From Pohlia nutans (lineage: Eukaryota; Streptophyta; Bryopsida; Bryales; Mniaceae): a DNA stretch of 64,000 nucleotides. The notes under the pieces were generated by a model, which was not told the origin of the DNA, did not search any database, and was given only the letters and a program-made list of their open reading frames with translations. Location of the stretch: the NCBI GenBank assembly GCA_022496805.1, contig CM040087.1:8134001-8198000 (forward strand). Reading direction: 5' to 3'. Shown here piece after piece: positions 60,509 to 64,000 of the stretch. The translations under genes and the position numbers were made by a program. How positions within the stretch are numbered: position 1 is the stretch's first letter; every line of letters begins with the position of its first letter.

Positions 60509-60752
60509 GCAGAACTTGGTTGCCTCATGGCCACTTTACTCTAGGAGTCAAGGTTGTTTGGAAATAAAGAGGATGCTCAATCTATTCTTTCCATTTGTGA
60601 TGTGTATTGCCTCTTTGCCTTTACATCAAGAGTCTATGTTGTTTGGGAATAAAGAAGATGTTCAATTCATTATTTTCATTAGTGAAGTTGTGGATGGTTT
60701 CTTTGCCTTCACACCAAGAGTCAAGGCCATTTTTTTGAAAATTATATGTTAA

Positions 60753-61382
60753 CCCCTAAATGCCTACAACCCTCTCTAGACTTGGAGAATTGCAAAGATG
60801 CATTATAAACATTATTTGATTCTACCTATTTTGGAAAATCATGCTTGACGTCTCACTTTTTGAACTAAGAATGAAACCTTACGTAATCCGATTGTGTTAT
60901 TTTTCTAAAGTTCAAAATAACCTATTTTGAAAATCCAAACCGTCCAAAGAATAGTCAACTTGCACAAGAACCAAGAGTAATTTTGGTGTATGAAAACTGT
61001 CCAATCTATTTGTCGTCCAATATATGGACACTGGCATGCTAAAGGGTTAAAGTACTTGTATGATTTCTTACTTGATCTTTACCTTAATGCAAAAAATCTA
61101 TGACTATCTTCCACAGGTTCACTATGAAATGATAGATAGTGTATAAAAAAAATCCAAATTGTTGTCTTATTTAAATAATTCTTTTTTCACTTATTATGAA
61201 GTTGAAACATGCTTCATTGCAATTCCAATACAATTTGTGGTTCCAAATTGGTTAATTTGTGAGCATGCTAGAGTTTCCTAAAAATTGTTAAACTTTCTAA
61301 TGAAAACTGATTGAAAAATTCGTAAGCATGTTGTACCCGACAGTACATCACGCAGAAAAAAAACGGCTTAGGCAGTTAGGGG
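60753..61382. mobile_element. Chimeric TTAA-flanked element (family A ends, B core)
   Basis: Outer ends CCCCTAAATGCC and GGCAGTTAGGGG lie between TTAA (60749-60752) and TTAA (61383-61386). From about 60811 to 61046 the sequence matches the right half of the family B element 41234-41772, including its terminal GCTAAAGGG before TTAA (61047-61050). A family B right half is thus embedded in a family A element. Confidence 0.7.
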
Positions 61383-61386
61383 TTAA

Positions 61387-61790
61387 TGAGCTCATAATAA
61401 ATGTTAATGCACTGAGAAGGTCTAACACGGACTCAAGGGAGAAAATTGGATCCTACAAGAGTGAAAATCCAACATTTTCCATGGGGATTGTCACAACTTG
61501 GCCTTGAGAGGCCGTATTTTTCCCAAAATAACCCAAAGCTCGTCAGCTCCCATGTCTACTATAAAAATAACTTGTGGTTTTAGACACTGACTATGAGCTG
61601 TTGTTTTTGTGATAAAACTAGCTGTCCATGAATCTTGAGTCAATCAAAAGAATTATGCAAAATTCAGCAGGCAGAAAAACTGAGCATTTGAGGTAAAACT
61701 TGTAATAAAAATAATAGAAGAGGAGGGTAACATTCCGTTACCAATATTGTTTGCTGGTAACTAAAGGCTTTCCAGAACGATTTGAAACAA
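61387..61790. other. Intergenic, GluRS 3' flank
   Basis: Presumed 3' untranslated region of the minus-strand GluRS gene. No other feature is seen. Confidence 0.4.
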
Positions 61791-64000
61791 TTACAAGCCT
61801 CGTTGTTGTAGAGTGCCTGGTGGTTTCTGCTGCCTGCCATCTGGAATAGCAATGAGCACAACAGGCCTTGCAGACCGCAAGAAAGGCACATCACAAATGT
61901 AGTAGCCCTTCCTCTCCAACTGAATGATTTCACCGTGCTGCAAGTTGCGCATGTTGGAATCTCCCACTGCTGCAGTTTCAACACGGGTAACAGGGTTAAG
62001 GACGTTGATAAACTCGTCGGTTTCCTCCAGCTTCTTCTTCGTGATCAGGTGGTCCAAGTCCACCAGAGTGAGGGAAACCAACTCGGAGGTCTCAGGTAGC
62101 CACGTCAACTTCAACTTTGTTGTCTTCACTGAACCCTCCAAATGCAGCTCTCCCTTGAGACCCATCACGGTACCGTTCTGGTCTCGTTCCACCTTTCTGA
62201 TGAACGCATTGCCCCAGTCCATCAGAGTCACTTCCTCTCCTTCAGACACAGCATTTGCATCCGCCAGATCCAGCCACACTCGTTTTGTAAACACTGTAGC
62301 TTTCTTCCCGGCGTCCTCGAACTTCTTGTGCCGAAGAATCACCCGAGTGAATGGCGTCTCAGGACCATTGCTCAGGTCCAGCAGAACCTTCCCCTCGGAG
62401 ATTACAGCTGTGTGCCTCGGACACACGGGATCGATAATCTTCTTGTTGATTGTCCATAGCTTATCCCACTCCATCAGATTCAAATTCTTTGATGCGCCCT
62501 GTGCACAAAAGAACACGAGTAATAACACCGCTTCCGTTAAAAGCGCACATGCAATGTGTTTTAATAGTTTCGCACTGTTAAAACCACAAATAGGATCATA
62601 CACTGTGCTACGCAGGGTAGTAACTCAAGCAACGTTACAGCTTGTTAAGCAACATTTAGGAACCGTAATGTTGTTATAGCTACTTCCCTAATGTTGCTAA
62701 TAAACATAGCATTCAATGTATGATCATAGTAGTGAACAAAATTGTGGAATTACATGATAAGAAGGTTTTGATCGCCCATATATCCCTTTTCAACTCACAA
62801 CATCAACTTCAAAATCTCTATGATAAGAGAGTTGGCGACATGAACTTCATGACATTTATAGTTTTGTGTCATGTGCAATATTTCACATTGCTGCACGTGT
62901 ACTTTTAACAGAAGTGATGCTCTATGCTTTCTGATAGCAGAGAGGAAAAGCAAAACATCACTATTAAAAACAAAAGCATACCATCACAAGATCCATACCT
63001 GAGACAAGATAAACTGCTTGAGGGCTTCAATGGTAAGACCCCGTCGGATGATCCCTTGCACTGTGGGAAACCGAGGATCATTCCAACCCTCAACTCGTCC
63101 GTTGTCCACAAACCACTGCAGCTTCCGCTTACTAAGCAGAGTATACACAAAATTCAGACGGCTGAAGTCCCATACATGCACACGTCGTAGTTGCATGTCT
63201 TCCAAGACGCGGTAATACTGGTCGTTCCGATCGTGATACTCGCTGGACCGAAGGGCATGAGTAACACCTTCAATGCTGTCAACGTAGGGACAGGCGAAAT
63301 CGTAAGTGGGATAGACCTTGTACTTAGAACCCACACGGTGGTGAGGAGTGGGGTTGCAACGGTAGTACACAGGGTCTCGTAACGAGGCATTTGGGTTACT
63401 CATGTCGAGCTTGCCACGGACACAATACTTCACACCCTTTTCCGTGCCAGCTACCATTTCCTGCCACATCTTCAAATTCTCCTCCACGGTTTGGTTGCGG
63501 CATTTGGACTCAATGAGAGCCTTCCTCTCAATCTGCATTTGCTCACGCTTGGTGTCGTCCGCGTATGCCTTCCCCTCCTTGATCAGCTTCTCACACATGG
63601 CCATGAGCTCGGGGAAGTAATCGGAGGTGTAGGTGATGATGTCGCCCTTGACACCCAACGTCTCCAGGTCGTGCAGAATGCTCTCCACATACTCATCCTT
63701 CTCTTTCGACGGGTTTGTGTCGTCGAACCGGATGATCAGGCGCCCTTTGTACTTCTGCGCAAACAACTGGTTCAAGAGAGCAGCCTTGGCATGGCCAATG
63801 TGGAGGTAACCACTTGGCTCAGGAGGAAATCGAGTGCATACTTTGCCCATTTCTGCGCCGGGCAAATCCATGGCCACTTCAAAATCGTTTGTTGCCTCAG
63901 CTACCACGGCGGCAGCCTTCTCTGTCTCTGCAACAACAGGCTTTCCACCACCACGCTGCGGCAGAACATCTGCAATGGCAGGGTACTGTGCCAAAATGCA
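61791..64000 (-). CDS. Cytosolic glutamyl-tRNA synthetase, 3' part (5' end off-window)
   Basis: Class I GluRS charges tRNA-Glu with glutamate in the cytosol. Two exons are visible: 64000-62999 and 62498-61791, with GT-AG splice sites. The frame is open to the window edge, so the start and the upstream part (GST-like N-domain in plant cytosolic enzymes) are missing. The first methionine-like position near 63994 is a TTG codon and not a start. Visible: HIGH in EPSGYLHIGHAKAALL, RFDDTNP, YPTYDFACP, and a KMSKS-class loop written LLSKRKLQWF. The second exon gives the beta-barrel anticodon-binding domains typical of eukaryotic GluRS/GlnRS, ending at a TAA at 61791-61793. About 569 residues are seen. 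GlnRS is closely related, but the sequence around the active site reads as the eukaryotic GluRS type. Confidence 0.9.

Noticed and set aside
61924..62679. 251-codon + strand ORF opposite the GluRS exon
   Set aside because: Antisense shadow of a clear GluRS exon. Its composition mirrors that exon and it has no domain.

Overview
This 64 kb window is nuclear DNA of a land plant. It is AT-rich, with intron-containing plant genes (xyloglucan endotransglucosylase/hydrolase, GPI-anchored lipid-transfer protein, aldo-keto reductase, cytosolic glutamyl-tRNA synthetase), GT-AG and GC-AG introns, a Stowaway-type MITE, a tRNA-derived SINE and a TTTAGGG-type micro-array. An intronless gene for a MACPF protein with a C-terminal MABP-like beta-prism would fit a seed-free lineage (bryophyte, lycophyte or fern), but the species cannot be fixed from the sequence. 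Genes occupy a minority of the window. The rest is a dense mosaic of short non-autonomous transposons, inverted duplications and relics, with no operon-like organisation.

Layout. 1-12.4 kb: gene-free, with TTAA-flanked elements, a 2.8 kb palindrome carrying a transposase-like relic, and a segmental duplication. 14.06-17.64 kb (+): XTH gene in four exons with a one-base frame break in exon 1. 17.8-18.9 kb: its 3' flank, duplicated at 31.3-32.2 kb. 23.54-24.90 kb (+): MACPF gene. 25-45 kb: repeats, including two copies of a modular palindromic element, a large broken inverted repeat, many TTAA-flanked elements and a SINE. 45.28-47.73 kb (+): five-exon gene for a GPI-anchored protein with three lipid-transfer domains; its four introns are homologous to one another. 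48-55 kb: a TTAGCCCC cluster, a fold-back element, a degenerate coding region and more TTAA elements. 55.82-59.54 kb (+): seven-exon aldo-keto reductase with MITEs in three introns. 61.79-64.00 kb (-): 3' part of cytosolic glutamyl-tRNA synthetase, running off the right edge.

The most notable material is: (1) an abundant family of roughly 0.23-0.8 kb elements with CCC-type ends always placed between TTAA and TTAA. One copy has its exact empty site preserved in a duplicated segment 1.3 kb away. This target-site behaviour is typical of piggyBac, which is not normally expected in land plants. (2) Mutually homologous introns at non-equivalent positions and in different phases of the lipid-transfer gene, resembling introner behaviour. 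(3) About 1 kb TA-flanked elements that are palindromes built from diverged ~150 bp modules. The genes look functionally unrelated to each other. XTH and the GPI-anchored LTP would both act at the cell wall/plasma-membrane surface, the MACPF protein is a candidate pore-former, and AKR and GluRS are cytosolic.
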